Assembly: GCF_000145235.1 (NCBI RefSeq)
Contig: NC_014391.1
Coordinates: 6,616,001-6,680,000 of the forward strand
Length of the DNA: 64,000 nucleotides
Direction: 5' to 3'
Origin: Micromonospora aurantiaca ATCC 27029
GTDB taxonomy: Bacteria; Actinomycetota; Actinomycetes; Mycobacteriales; Micromonosporaceae
The position numbers and the translations under genes were made by a program. Numbering within the stretch: position 1 is the first letter of the stretch; each line of letters opens with the position of its first letter. Shown here in pieces: positions 17,984-26,075 of this stretch. The notes below the pieces were generated by a model. It did not search any database. It was given only the letters and a program-made list of their open reading frames with translations, and was not told the DNA's origin.

Positions 17984-19645
17984 TCACTTGAACTCTGCGG
18001 TCGCGTACCGCTCGTCGGTGAGCGGGCTCGCCTTGATCCCGGTCACGTCCTTGCCGAACACGATCGCCGGCGGGGAGTGCGAGATCGGCACGCCCGGCAG
18101 GAAGTCCATGATCGTCTTGTTCAGTGCCTTGTACTTCTCCGTACGGGCCGCCGCGTCAGCGGTGGTGTCGGCGTCCTTGAACTGCGCGAAGAGCTGGGGG
18201 TTGTTGAAGCCCCACTCGTCCTTCGGGCGGTCGAAGAAGGTGCCGATGAAGTTGTACGCGTCGCCGTAGTCACCGGTCCAGCCGAGGAAGTGCAGGTCGT
18301 GCTTGTTGCCGGAGGTGGTGGCGTTGAGGTAGTCCGGGCTCCACTTCAGCGGAATGGCCTGGACGTTGATGCCGACCGCCTTGAGGTCCGCCGAGAGCAG
18401 CTCGAAGATGTCCTTCGGGTTCGGCATGTACGGCCGGGTGACCTCGGTCGGGTAGTGGAACTTCAGCGTCAGGTTCGACGCCCCGGCCTCGGCCAGCAGC
18501 TGCTTGGCCTTCTCCGGGTTGTAGTCGTACTTGGTGACGTCGCCGTTCCAGCCCTCGACGGTGTCCGGGAAGAAGTTCATCGCGACCTTGGCGCCCGGGG
18601 GCAGCTTCGAGTCGACCAGGGCCTGCCGGTTCAGCGCGTGCGCGATGGCCTGCCGGACCTTCAGGTCGGCCAGCTTAGGGTTCCCCTTCTGGTTGATCGC
18701 CAGGTAGAGGATGTTGAAGGCGGGCCGGGTGAGGACGTTGAAGCCCTCCTTCTTCAGCGGCTCCACGTCCGCCGGGCCGACCAGGTCGTAGCCCTGGATG
18801 TCACCCGAGCGGAGCGCCTGCTTGCGGGCGTTCTCGTCCGAGATCGTCTTGAAGATGATGGTCTTCAGCTTGGCCTTGTCGCCGTAGTAGTCGTCGTTGC
18901 GCTCGATGGTGAGCGACTTGTTCGCGATGTCCCACGCCTTGAACTTGAACGGGCCGGTGCCGGTCGGGTGCTCCATCGCGTACGCCGGGTACTTGATGTC
19001 CTCGGCCGTGCCGGTCACGTTGCTGGCGTCGTACTGCTCCATCGCCTTGGGGCTCTGGATCGAGAACGACGGCAGCATGAGCGCGGCCGGGATCTTGCTG
19101 GAGACCCGGGTGAACGCCAGGTCCACAGTGGTGGCGTCCTTGGCGGTGCAGGACTTGAAGAGGCTCGGCGGCAGGTCCGGGTTCTCGTTCTTGGCGAACC
19201 CGCCCATGACGTCCTGCCAGTACGCGGTCACGTCCGGGCTCTGCATGAGGCCCTTGGCGTTGTACCAGCGGTCGAAGTTGGCGCAGACGGCCTCGGCGTT
19301 GAAGTCGGTGCCGTCGTGGAACTTGACGCCCGAGCGGAGCTTGAACGTCCAGGTCGTGCCCGCCGCATCCGGCGTCCAGGACTCGGCGAGGCCCGGCGTC
19401 ACCTTGGTGCCGCCCTCCTCCGGACGGACCAGGGTCTCGAAGACCTGGCGCGCCACGCGCAGCGACTCACCGTCGCTGGCGAAGCTGGGGTCGAGCACCT
19501 TCGGGTCTCCGGCGACGCCGAAGACGAGGGTGTCCTTCTTGCTATCTCCGGAGCCACTCTCACGGTCGCTCTCGGCGCAGCCTGCAACCGCGAGGGCCGC
19601 GACCGCGATGGCCGCGATTGCGACCTTCGGCCTGGATGCACGCAT
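17984..19645 (-). CDS. Oligopeptide ABC transporter substrate-binding lipoprotein (family 5)
   Basis: A 553-residue extracellular solute-binding protein. The signal ends with lipobox AVAGC (AALAVAGCAES), so it is lipid-anchored outside the membrane. Family-5 features include KDTLVFGVAGDPKVLDP, the region YTFKLRSG-like WTFKLRSGVKFHDGTDF, and LRSGDIQGYDLV. Length and layout match DppA/OppA proteins for short peptides or similar ligands. ATG at 19645 follows GAGGTGA six bases away. It is the first and probably most highly expressed gene of the five-gene operon. Confidence 0.94.
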   Translation of the reverse strand: MRASRPKVAIAAIAVAALAVAGCAESDRESGSGDSKKDTLVFGVAGDPKVLDPSFASDGESLRVARQVFETLVRPEEGGTKVTPGLAESWTPDAAGTTWTFKLRSGVKFHDGTDFNAEAVCANFDRWYNAKGLMQSPDVTAYWQDVMGGFAKNENPDLPPSLFKSCTAKDATTVDLAFTRVSSKIPAALMLPSFSIQSPKAMEQYDASNVTGTAEDIKYPAYAMEHPTGTGPFKFKAWDIANKSLTIERNDDYYGDKAKLKTIIFKTISDENARKQALRSGDIQGYDLVGPADVEPLKKEGFNVLTRPAFNILYLAINQKGNPKLADLKVRQAIAHALNRQALVDSKLPPGAKVAMNFFPDTVEGWNGDVTKYDYNPEKAKQLLAEAGASNLTLKFHYPTEVTRPYMPNPKDIFELLSADLKAVGINVQAIPLKWSPDYLNATTSGNKHDLHFLGWTGDYGDAYNFIGTFFDRPKDEWGFNNPQLFAQFKDADTTADAAARTEKYKALNKTIMDFLPGVPISHSPPAIVFGKDVTGIKASPLTDERYATAEFK

Positions 19646-19967
19646 GGTGCTTCACCTCGTCCTTGGGGGTACGGACAACGTGGTGACAGGGTCACCGATG
19701 TGCGCAGACCTTAGCCCTCGGGTGGACGGCGCGGAAACGGGCGGGGGGCGGGTTGGTATCGAATCGTGTCTGTTCCGCAACGAGGCATACGAATCGAAGG
19801 AGAATCCCTTGCGCTTCCGATGTTTCGTCGGCTAGAAGGCCGAATTTATTACGTCGATCCGGTCCCGGACGCACGTTCCTGTTAGATCGACGAGCATCCC
19901 GTTCCGGCCCGGAGACACGTCCGGCGGGCACCCCGCAGGGCACCCGCCGGAGGCGGCACGACCGGAT
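19646..19967. other. 322-base intergenic region with the ABC-operon promoter
   Basis: It lies between the substrate-binding protein start and the recR end, both minus strand. A possible minus-strand -10 (TAAGGT) is seen near 19711-19716, without a clear -35. The part from about 19755 to 19900 is visibly richer in A/T than its surroundings. CCGGCGGG (19921-19928) pairs with 19943-19950 and may end the recR transcript. No convincing gene was found. Confidence 0.5.
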
Positions 19968-20561
19968 TCAGACGGCCCGTCGGCCCTCGAAGGCCCGGCC
20001 CAGCGTGATCTCGTCGGCGTACTCCAGGTCGCCGCCGACCGGCAGTCCACTCGCGAGCCGGGTCACCGCGATCCCCATCGGCTTGACCATCAGCGCCAGA
20101 TAGGTGGCGGTTGCCTCGCCCTCGGTGTTCGGGTCGGTGGCGAGGATCAGCTCGCGGACCTCGCCGCCGCCGAGGCGGGTCATCAGCTCACGGATCCGCA
20201 GGTTGTCCGGGCCGATGCCCTCCAGCGGATTGATCGCACCGCCGAGCACGTGGTAGCGCCCGCGGAACTCGCCGGTCCGCTCGATCGCCACCACGTCCTT
20301 CGGCTCCTCGACCACACAGAGCACCTCGTCGGTACGCCGTGGGTCGCGGCAGATCCGGCACTGCTCCGACTCCGCCACGTTGTAGCAGGTCGTGCAGAAC
20401 CGGACCAGGTCCTTGACCTTGCGCAGCGCGCCGGCCAGCCGGTTGACGTCGGCCGGATCCGCCGACAGCACGTGGAACGCGATCCGCTGGGCGCTCTTCG
20501 GGCCCACGCCCGGCAACCGGCCCAGCTCGTCGATCAGATCCTGGATGGCACCCTCGTACAT
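19968..20561 (-). CDS. recR: Recombination mediator RecR
   Basis: A 197-residue DNA-repair protein that helps load RecA on gaps. It opens with the helix-hairpin-helix LPGVGPKSAQRIAFH, followed by the zinc finger (CTTCYNVAESEQCRIC) and a TOPRIM domain (VVEEPKDVVAIE, then LATDPNTEGEATA). The length is normal. It follows the ybaB gene by eight bases, the widespread dnaX-ybaB-recR order. Confidence 0.97.
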   Translation of the reverse strand: MYEGAIQDLIDELGRLPGVGPKSAQRIAFHVLSADPADVNRLAGALRKVKDLVRFCTTCYNVAESEQCRICRDPRRTDEVLCVVEEPKDVVAIERTGEFRGRYHVLGGAINPLEGIGPDNLRIRELMTRLGGGEVRELILATDPNTEGEATATYLALMVKPMGIAVTRLASGLPVGGDLEYADEITLGRAFEGRRAV

Positions 20562-20569
20562 CTGCCGGC

Positions 20570-20902
20570 TCAGAACCCGGACAGGCCGAGGCCGCCCATG
20601 CCGCCCGCGACCGGGCCCATCTTCTTCTCGGTCAGCTCGCGGGCCGCCTCGGCGGCGTTGTGCACGGCCGCGACCACCAGGTCCTCCAGCGTCTCGACGT
20701 CCTCCGGGTCGACCGCCTTCGGGTCGATCTTGATCGCCTTCAGCTCACCGGTACCGGCGACCGTCGCGGTGACCAGGCCCCCGCCGGCGGTGCCGGTCAG
20801 CTCCGCCTCGGCCAGCTCGGCCTGGGCCTTGGCGATCTGCTGCTGCATCTTCTGCGCCTGCTTCAGCATCTGCTGCATGTTCGGCTGTCCACCTGGGCGC
20901 AC
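20570..20902 (-). CDS. YbaB/EbfC nucleoid-associated protein
   Basis: A 110-residue DNA-binding dimer of the YbaB/EbfC family. It opens MRPGGQPNMQQMLKQAQKMQ, with a Gln-rich helical start typical of the family, a beta-sheet core (GGGLVTATVAGTGELKAIKID) and a Gly/Met-rich tail. It lies between dnaX and recR, as in most bacteria. The gap to dnaX is about 84 bases. Confidence 0.93.
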   Translation of the reverse strand: MRPGGQPNMQQMLKQAQKMQQQIAKAQAELAEAELTGTAGGGLVTATVAGTGELKAIKIDPKAVDPEDVETLEDLVVAAVHNAAEAARELTEKKMGPVAGGMGGLGLSGF

Positions 20903-20986
20903 GGACCGCTCCTTCTTCCACTCGTCTGCTCGGCCGCGCCCAGCCTAGTCGGGCCACGGCACCGCTGAATCGCGGTCGGCGCGCGC

Positions 20987-23899
20987 TCAGCGCGCGTCCA
21001 CCTCGTCGATCTTCTCCGCGCCGAACGTCTCGCGCAGCAGCTGCACCGCCTGCTCCTCGCTCGACTGCCGGGCGGTCCGCTCGTCGATCACGTCGTCCAG
21101 CGGCTCGTCGCCCGGGTCGAATCCCTCGTAGGCGGGTGCCGCCGCAGGCGCGCCCCCACCTCGCACCGGGCCGTCGAAGTCCGGGTCGTAGGGCGGCTCG
21201 CCCGCCCACTCGGCATCGGCCGTCTTCCGCGCCGGCTGCGCCGCGCGCGGCCCCTTGCCGGGACCACCGCCCGCAGCAGCAGCCGCCGCGGCCGCACGCG
21301 CCGCCGCGATCGCGCTGTTCTTCGCCCCCGCCGGCCTCGCCGCAGCGGCAGGCGCCGGCGCCGCCGCGGGTGCCGCAGGCTTGGGTACGACGACAGGCGC
21401 GGTAGCGGTAGCCGTGCCCCCGCCCGGACGGGCCGCAGCCGGCCAGTCCTCCCCGTCGCCGCCGCTCGCCGCCGAGGCGGTGCCGGTGGCCGAGGCCGTG
21501 CCACCGGGTCGGGCCGGCTCCGGCCAGTCCTCCTCGGTCTGGTCTGCCGCAGGGGTCGCCGTCGAACGGTGCGAGGCGTCGGGCGAACCCGCGCCTGCCC
21601 GGCCCGCCGGTCCCCCGGCCTGGCTACCAGTGGCCGGGTTGCCAGTGGCTCGGCTGCCCGTGGCGCTGCCCGAGCCGGACACCGGCTGTCCCGGGGCGCC
21701 GCCGACGGCGTCGGTTGCCGGACGTCCGGCGACACCGGAGTCAGGACGGCCTGGCCCGGCGTGGGCCGAACCCGGGCGGCCCGGTCCCGCGTCGGAGCCG
21801 GGACGGTTGAGTCCGGAGTCGTAGCCCGGACGGCTCGGTCCCGCATCGGCCGCGTCGGCGTCCGGGCGGCCCTGAGCAGTACCTACCGCCACGGAATCCG
21901 GGCGACCGGACCCGGTGTCGGACGCCGGGCCGGACGGGGCGGCCGCCGGGCGGGCCGGGGCGCTCTCGGGCGCGTTGCGGCCCGGTGCGGCGTCGGCCTG
22001 CGCGCGGCTCGCACCGGACGGACGGGACGGGCCGCCGAGCGAGGACGCGCCACGCTCGCCCGCCACCTCGCAGCGGATCTGCCAGCGACCGCCCAGTTCC
22101 TCGTAGAGCGCGTCGGTCAGCACTGCGGCGTGGTCGGCCATCATCTTCGCCAGCACCGTCGACTTCACGGTCAGCACGAGCGTGTCGCCGTCCAGGTCGC
22201 GTACCACCGCGTCCCGCATCAGCGCGGCGATCCGCTTGTTGCTGCGGTTGACCTTGCCGACCACCTCGGGCCACACGCGGCGCACCGCGACCGCGTCGAG
22301 CGCGCCGGGATTCGCCGCGCCGGGGCGGGGCGGCTCGGGCGTGGCCGGGTCGGGCATCACAGCGGACGGCGGTACCGGACGTCGGGCAGCGGCGGGAGCA
22401 TCAGAGGCGGCAGCGGGCGAGCCGGAAGCGGCCGGATCGACGGCGGCTCGCTCGGGAGCGGCCGGGGCGGGGGAAGCAGCCTCCGGGTCGCCTGCCGGCT
22501 CCGTCCCGGCGGGAGCCGGACGGGAACCGGGTGCGGCGTTCCGGGCGCCCACCGCAGCGGCGGCAGCGGCACGTGCGGCGGCGGCGCCGGTCGGGGCACC
22601 GGCAGCCGCCGGCGTGCCGGCGGAATCCGCGTGGACCGCGGCGGCAGCCGCGCCCGGGGCGGGAGCCGCCGGGCGTACCCCCTGGGTCTGGGTGGGGTGC
22701 GCGGGGTCGGCGGCGGCCGGCGGCAGCTCGGCGCCCCCGAGCGTCAGCCGGCGCTCCATCCGCTCCAGGCGCTGGAGCAGGCCGCCGGACGAGTCGTCCG
22801 CGCCGGGCAGGAGCATGCGCGCGCAGATCAGTTCCAGCAGCAGCCGGGGCGCCGTGGTGCCGCGCATCTCGACCAGGCCGTTGTGCACGATGTCGGCGCA
22901 GCGCGACAGCGTCGCCGGGCCGAGGCGCTGCGCCTGGGCGGCCATCCGCTCGATCTGGTCGGCCGGGCCGTCGATGAGGCCCCTGGCCGCGGCATCAGGC
23001 ACCTGCTGCAGGACGATCAGGTCGCGGAGGCGTTCCAGCAGGTCGGAGGCGAAGCGGCGTGAGTCGTGCCCGGCCTCGGCGACCCGGTCGACGGTGGCGT
23101 ACGCGGCGGCACCGTCACCGGCGGCGAGCGCGTCGCACATCTCGTCGATCAGCGCGGCGTCGGTGACACCGAGCAGCGCGGCGGCCCGGGCGTAGCCGAC
23201 GCCCTCCGGGCCGGCGCCCGCGATGAGCTGGTCGAGCACGGAGAGGCTGTCGCGCATGCTGCCCCCGCCGGCACGCACCACCAGCGGGAAGACCGCCGGC
23301 TCGACCTTGACGCCCTCCGCCTCGCAGAGCTGTTCGAGGTAGGGGCGGACCACCTTCGGCGGGAACAGCCGGAACGGGTAGTGGTGGGTCCGCGACTTGA
23401 TCGTGCCGAGGACCTTCTCCGGTTCGGTGGTGGCGAAGATGAACTTGACGTACTCAGGGGGCTCCTCGACCAGCTTGAGCAGCGCGTTGAAGCCGGCCGA
23501 CGAGACCATGTGCGCCTCGTCGATGATGTAGATCTTGAAGCGGCTGCGGGCCGGGGCAAAGAACGCCTTCTCGCGCAGCTCACGGGCGTCGTCGACACCA
23601 CCGTGGCTGGCCGCGTCGATCTCGATGACGTCGATCGAGCCGCCGCCGTCGGGAGCCAGCCCGCGGCACGAGTCACACTGCCCGCACGGCTCGGGGGTGG
23701 GGCCCTGCTCGCAGTTGAGGGAGCGGGCCAGGATCCGGGCGCTGGAGGTCTTGCCGCAGCCCCGCGGACCGGAGAAGAGGTAGGCGTGGTTGAGCCGCCC
23801 GCTGCGCAGCGCCTGCGACAGCGGCTCGGTGACCTGCTCCTGGCCGATCATCTCGGCAAACGTCCGCGGCCGGTACTTGCGGTAAAGGGCCAGTGCCAC
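20987..23899 (-). CDS. dnaX: DNA polymerase III gamma/tau subunit, extra-long
   Basis: A 970-residue clamp-loader subunit. The start is GTG at 23899 (VALALYRKYRPRTFAEM) with GGAGG upstream; 21 more open codons precede it but do not match the family. Walker A GPRGCGKTS is at 44-52, the zinc module uses C63, C72, C75 and C78, and Walker B is IIDEAH (125-130). The sensor motif TTEPEKVLGTIKSRTHHYPF follows. A normal fold ends near residue 380. The rest is Ala/Pro/Gly-rich, with many GRPGS- and GPGRPDS-like units, apart from a tau-like DNA-binding stretch (VWPEVVGKVNRSNKRIAALM) and the terminal ETFGAEKIDEVDAR. Confidence 0.95.
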   Translation of the reverse strand: MALALYRKYRPRTFAEMIGQEQVTEPLSQALRSGRLNHAYLFSGPRGCGKTSSARILARSLNCEQGPTPEPCGQCDSCRGLAPDGGGSIDVIEIDAASHGGVDDARELREKAFFAPARSRFKIYIIDEAHMVSSAGFNALLKLVEEPPEYVKFIFATTEPEKVLGTIKSRTHHYPFRLFPPKVVRPYLEQLCEAEGVKVEPAVFPLVVRAGGGSMRDSLSVLDQLIAGAGPEGVGYARAAALLGVTDAALIDEMCDALAAGDGAAAYATVDRVAEAGHDSRRFASDLLERLRDLIVLQQVPDAAARGLIDGPADQIERMAAQAQRLGPATLSRCADIVHNGLVEMRGTTAPRLLLELICARMLLPGADDSSGGLLQRLERMERRLTLGGAELPPAAADPAHPTQTQGVRPAAPAPGAAAAAVHADSAGTPAAAGAPTGAAAARAAAAAAVGARNAAPGSRPAPAGTEPAGDPEAASPAPAAPERAAVDPAASGSPAAASDAPAAARRPVPPSAVMPDPATPEPPRPGAANPGALDAVAVRRVWPEVVGKVNRSNKRIAALMRDAVVRDLDGDTLVLTVKSTVLAKMMADHAAVLTDALYEELGGRWQIRCEVAGERGASSLGGPSRPSGASRAQADAAPGRNAPESAPARPAAAPSGPASDTGSGRPDSVAVGTAQGRPDADAADAGPSRPGYDSGLNRPGSDAGPGRPGSAHAGPGRPDSGVAGRPATDAVGGAPGQPVSGSGSATGSRATGNPATGSQAGGPAGRAGAGSPDASHRSTATPAADQTEEDWPEPARPGGTASATGTASAASGGDGEDWPAAARPGGGTATATAPVVVPKPAAPAAAPAPAAAARPAGAKNSAIAAARAAAAAAAAGGGPGKGPRAAQPARKTADAEWAGEPPYDPDFDGPVRGGGAPAAAPAYEGFDPGDEPLDDVIDERTARQSSEEQAVQLLRETFGAEKIDEVDAR

Positions 23900-24009
23900 C
23901 CGTCCCGCCTCCTCTCGACCGAGCCATTCTGCGCCGGTCGGCCCCGGGTGACCACCCACCACCCCGTGACCCGACCCGCAGCGACGTTACCCGGCCCGGG
24001 AGACAGAAA

Positions 24010-24096
24010 GGCCTCCCGTGCACCCGGCAGAGCTCGCTTATCCTTGCTGCCTTCCGGCCCTGGGGAGGTTCACGAGGTACCGCCGCACGGGAGGTG
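24010..24096 (-). ncRNA. ffs: Small signal recognition particle RNA (4.5S type)
   Basis: The minus strand carries the conserved apical hairpin core GGGCCGGAAGGCAGCAAGG (about 24047-24065), closed by an outer stem in which CCTCCCGTGC (24012-24021) pairs with 24085-24094. A minus-strand TAGGCT (-10) at 24103-24108 would start transcription near 24096. GGGAG/CTCCC pairing around 23998-24018 may end the transcript. It lies just upstream of dnaX and is divergent from a tRNA-Ser gene. The RNA pairs with Ffh to target membrane proteins. Confidence 0.92.
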
Positions 24097-24177
24097 ACGC
24101 CAAGCCTACCCGAAGGATTGTGGATCTTCCGGGAGGGTGGGGTGGCCCGCCGTCGGGAGACCTGTATCCTGGCTCGC

Positions 24178-24262
24178 GGAGGATTCGCCTAGAGGCCTAG
24201 GGCGCACGCTTGGAAAGCGTGTTGGGTTCACACCCTCACGAGTTCGAATCTCGTATCCTCCG
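24178..24262 (+). tRNA. tRNA-Ser (anticodon GGA)
   Basis: An 85-base class II tRNA. The acceptor arm GGAGGAT (24178-24184) pairs with ATCCTCC (24255-24261), with discriminator G. The anticodon stem CACGC/GCGTG encloses the loop TTGGAAA, giving GGA. The long variable arm and a GTTCGAATC T arm are present. CCA is not encoded. TATCCT at 24165-24170 is a plausible -10 box. Confidence 0.97.
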
Positions 24263-24270
24263 CTCGCAGA

Positions 24271-24310
24271 CGACAGGGCCGGTTCCCGCAGGGGGACTGG
24301 CCCTGAGTCG
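24271..24310 (+). terminator. tRNA-Ser terminator hairpin
   Basis: CAGGGCCGGTTCCC (24274-24287) pairs along its whole length with 24292-24305 (two G-T pairs) around the loop GCAG. It lies nine bases after the tRNA and faces the end of the minus-strand sigma-factor gene, so it may serve both. Confidence 0.75.
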
Positions 24311-24326
24311 TACTCCGCGGCGCCCC

Positions 24327-25547
24327 TCACCGGCCGCCCAACTGGTCCCGCCGCCGCTTCAGATAAGCCGTCTCCGCGCTGTTCCCCGCCAGCTCGATCG
24401 CCCTGTCGTACGCCGCCCGCGCCTCCCCGCCCCTTCCCATCCGGCGCAATAACTCGGCGCGCGTCGCGTGGTACGCGTGATAGCCCTCCAGCGGCAACCC
24501 GTCCACCTCGGCGAGCGCCACCTGCGGCCCGTCCAGTTCGGCGACCGCCACCGCCCGGTTGAGCCGCACGATCGGCGACGGGTCGACGCGTACCAGATGG
24601 TCGTAGAGCGCGGCGATCTGCGCCCAGTCGGTGTCCCGCGCGTCGCGGGCGTCGGTGTGGACGGCGTTTATGGCGGCGAGGATCTGATAGCGGCCCGGCG
24701 GCCGTCCGGCGGCGATGCACGCGCGGACCAGGGCGTGCCCCTCGGCGATGAGTTCGCGGTCCCAGGCGCTGCGGTCCTGCTCGGCGAGGACGACGAGTTC
24801 GCCCGTCGCGGAGACCCGGGCGGGCCGGCGGGCCTCGGTGAGCAGCATCAGCGCCAAAAGCCCGGTGGCCTCGTGGTCGTCGGGAATCAGCGTACGGACC
24901 AGCCGGGTGAGCCGGATCGCCTCGGCGGTCAGGTCGGCGCGGACCGCCTCCTTGCCCGGATCGGAGGCGAGATAGCCCTCGTTGAAGATCAGGTAGAGAA
25001 CGGCGAGCACGCCGGTGACCCGGGCCGGGAGGTCCTCGCGGGACGGCACCCGGTACGGGATCCCGGCCGCCTTGATCTTCGTCTTGGCCCGGGTGATCCG
25101 CCTGCTCATGGCGGCCTCCTGAACCAGGTAGGCCCGCGCGATCTCGGGCACGGTGAGCCCGCCGACCAGGCGCAGCGTCAGCGCCACCCGCGCCTCCATG
25201 GCCAGCGCCGGGTGGCAGCAGGTGAAGATCAGGCGGAGCCGGTCGTCGTCGATGGCACCGAGCGGTTCCGGCACGTCGGCCAGCATCAGCGCCTCCCGGT
25301 GCTTGTCCTCCCGCCGGCTCTCGCGCCGGATCCGGTCGACGGCCCTGCGGTACGCGGTGGTGGTGAGCCACGCGCCGGGATTCGGCGGTACGCCGTCGGC
25401 CGACCACCGCTCGACGGCGGCGGCGAACGCCTCGGCTGTCATCTCCTCTGCGACGTCGAGATCGCCGATGCGCCGGGCGAGCGTGGCAACCACCCGGGCC
25501 CACTCCTCGCGGTGGACCCGGGTGAGCGCCTCGCCGACGTCGCTCAC
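24327..25547 (-). CDS. ECF42-type RNA polymerase sigma factor with TPR-like C-terminus
   Basis: A 406-residue sigma factor. Region 2 (WARVVATLARRIGDLDVAEE, then RRAVDRIRRESR) and region 4 (LTLRLVGGLTVPEIARAYL) are followed by a long C-terminal DUF6596/TPR-like extension (VLAVLYLIFNEGYLAS, then AEVDGLPLEGYHAYHATRAE). ECF42 proteins have no anti-sigma factor; the C-terminal domain appears to control activity. GTG at 25547 overlaps the stop of the DGPF gene (GTGA), the usual ECF42 pairing. The target genes are unknown; the partner gene is often one. Confidence 0.9.
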   Translation of the reverse strand: MSDVGEALTRVHREEWARVVATLARRIGDLDVAEEMTAEAFAAAVERWSADGVPPNPGAWLTTTAYRRAVDRIRRESRREDKHREALMLADVPEPLGAIDDDRLRLIFTCCHPALAMEARVALTLRLVGGLTVPEIARAYLVQEAAMSRRITRAKTKIKAAGIPYRVPSREDLPARVTGVLAVLYLIFNEGYLASDPGKEAVRADLTAEAIRLTRLVRTLIPDDHEATGLLALMLLTEARRPARVSATGELVVLAEQDRSAWDRELIAEGHALVRACIAAGRPPGRYQILAAINAVHTDARDARDTDWAQIAALYDHLVRVDPSPIVRLNRAVAVAELDGPQVALAEVDGLPLEGYHAYHATRAELLRRMGRGGEARAAYDRAIELAGNSAETAYLKRRRDQLGGR

Positions 25548-25876
25548 GCGCCCAGGAACGGCCGCAGCTCGACCCGCCTGTTGCACCGCTGCGACGCCAG
25601 CGCGGCGAGCGGCAGCGCCACGTCGAAGTCCGGCGCCTCGATGATCCAGAACCCGCCGACGTACTCCTTCGTCTCCACGTAGGGCCCGTCGGTGAGCAGC
25701 GGACTGCCACCCCGCGCGTCCACGACCGTGGCCGTCTCCGGCGCCGCGAGCCCACCGGCGAAGACCCAGTGGCCGTCGGCTCGCAACCGCTCGTTGAACT
25801 CACCGATCGCGGCCATCTCCGCGTCGGTGGCCGAGCCGGTCGTGTCGTCGAGTACGGAGATCAGGTACTGCGCCAT
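25544..25876 (-). CDS. YCII-related DGPF-domain protein
   Basis: A 110-residue ferredoxin-fold protein of the YCII/DGPF family. The family motif appears as LLTDGPYVETKEYVGGFWII. The chosen ATG at 25876 follows GAGGAA four bases away; an ATG 15 bases further upstream overlaps that ribosome site. It is translationally coupled to the ECF42 sigma factor. Proteins of this pair are known to be co-conserved, but their biochemical role is not established. Confidence 0.88.
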   Translation of the reverse strand: MAQYLISVLDDTTGSATDAEMAAIGEFNERLRADGHWVFAGGLAAPETATVVDARGGSPLLTDGPYVETKEYVGGFWIIEAPDFDVALPLAALASQRCNRRVELRPFLGA

Positions 25877-26022
25877 CGGTTCCTCTTTCACTCTCGCCGG
25901 CCGCGGGCCGGGCCGCCGTCACCCCGGCTACGAACGCCGCCACCCCGATCCGACAGCCCCCGACGAGGTCGATCACGCAATTCTCGTACGTGGCACGTCA
26001 AAGCTCTCGTCCTAGTCATGGC

Positions 26023-26047
26023 CGGTTATGCATTGCGTGCATAACCG
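26023..26047. promoter_or_regulatory. Palindromic operator-like site
   Basis: CGGTTATGCA (26023-26032) is exactly complementary to TGCATAACCG (26038-26047) with a five-base spacer. It lies 28 bases before the GTG of the zinc-ribbon/HTH regulator. Its A/T-rich arms stand out from the GC-rich surroundings. It is a candidate site for that regulator or for another HTH protein. Confidence 0.65.
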
Positions 26048-26075
26048 ACAGTCACTGAGCAGATTGAATAAGTGA

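Noticed and set aside
19692..19943. An 83-codon minus-strand frame in the gap before the ABC operon
   Set aside because: No ribosome site and no domain; it covers the promoter region of the substrate-binding protein.
21250..22700. Repetitive GC-rich DNA considered as a separate repeat element
   Set aside because: It is in frame inside dnaX and codes for Ala/Pro/Gly-rich linker repeats.
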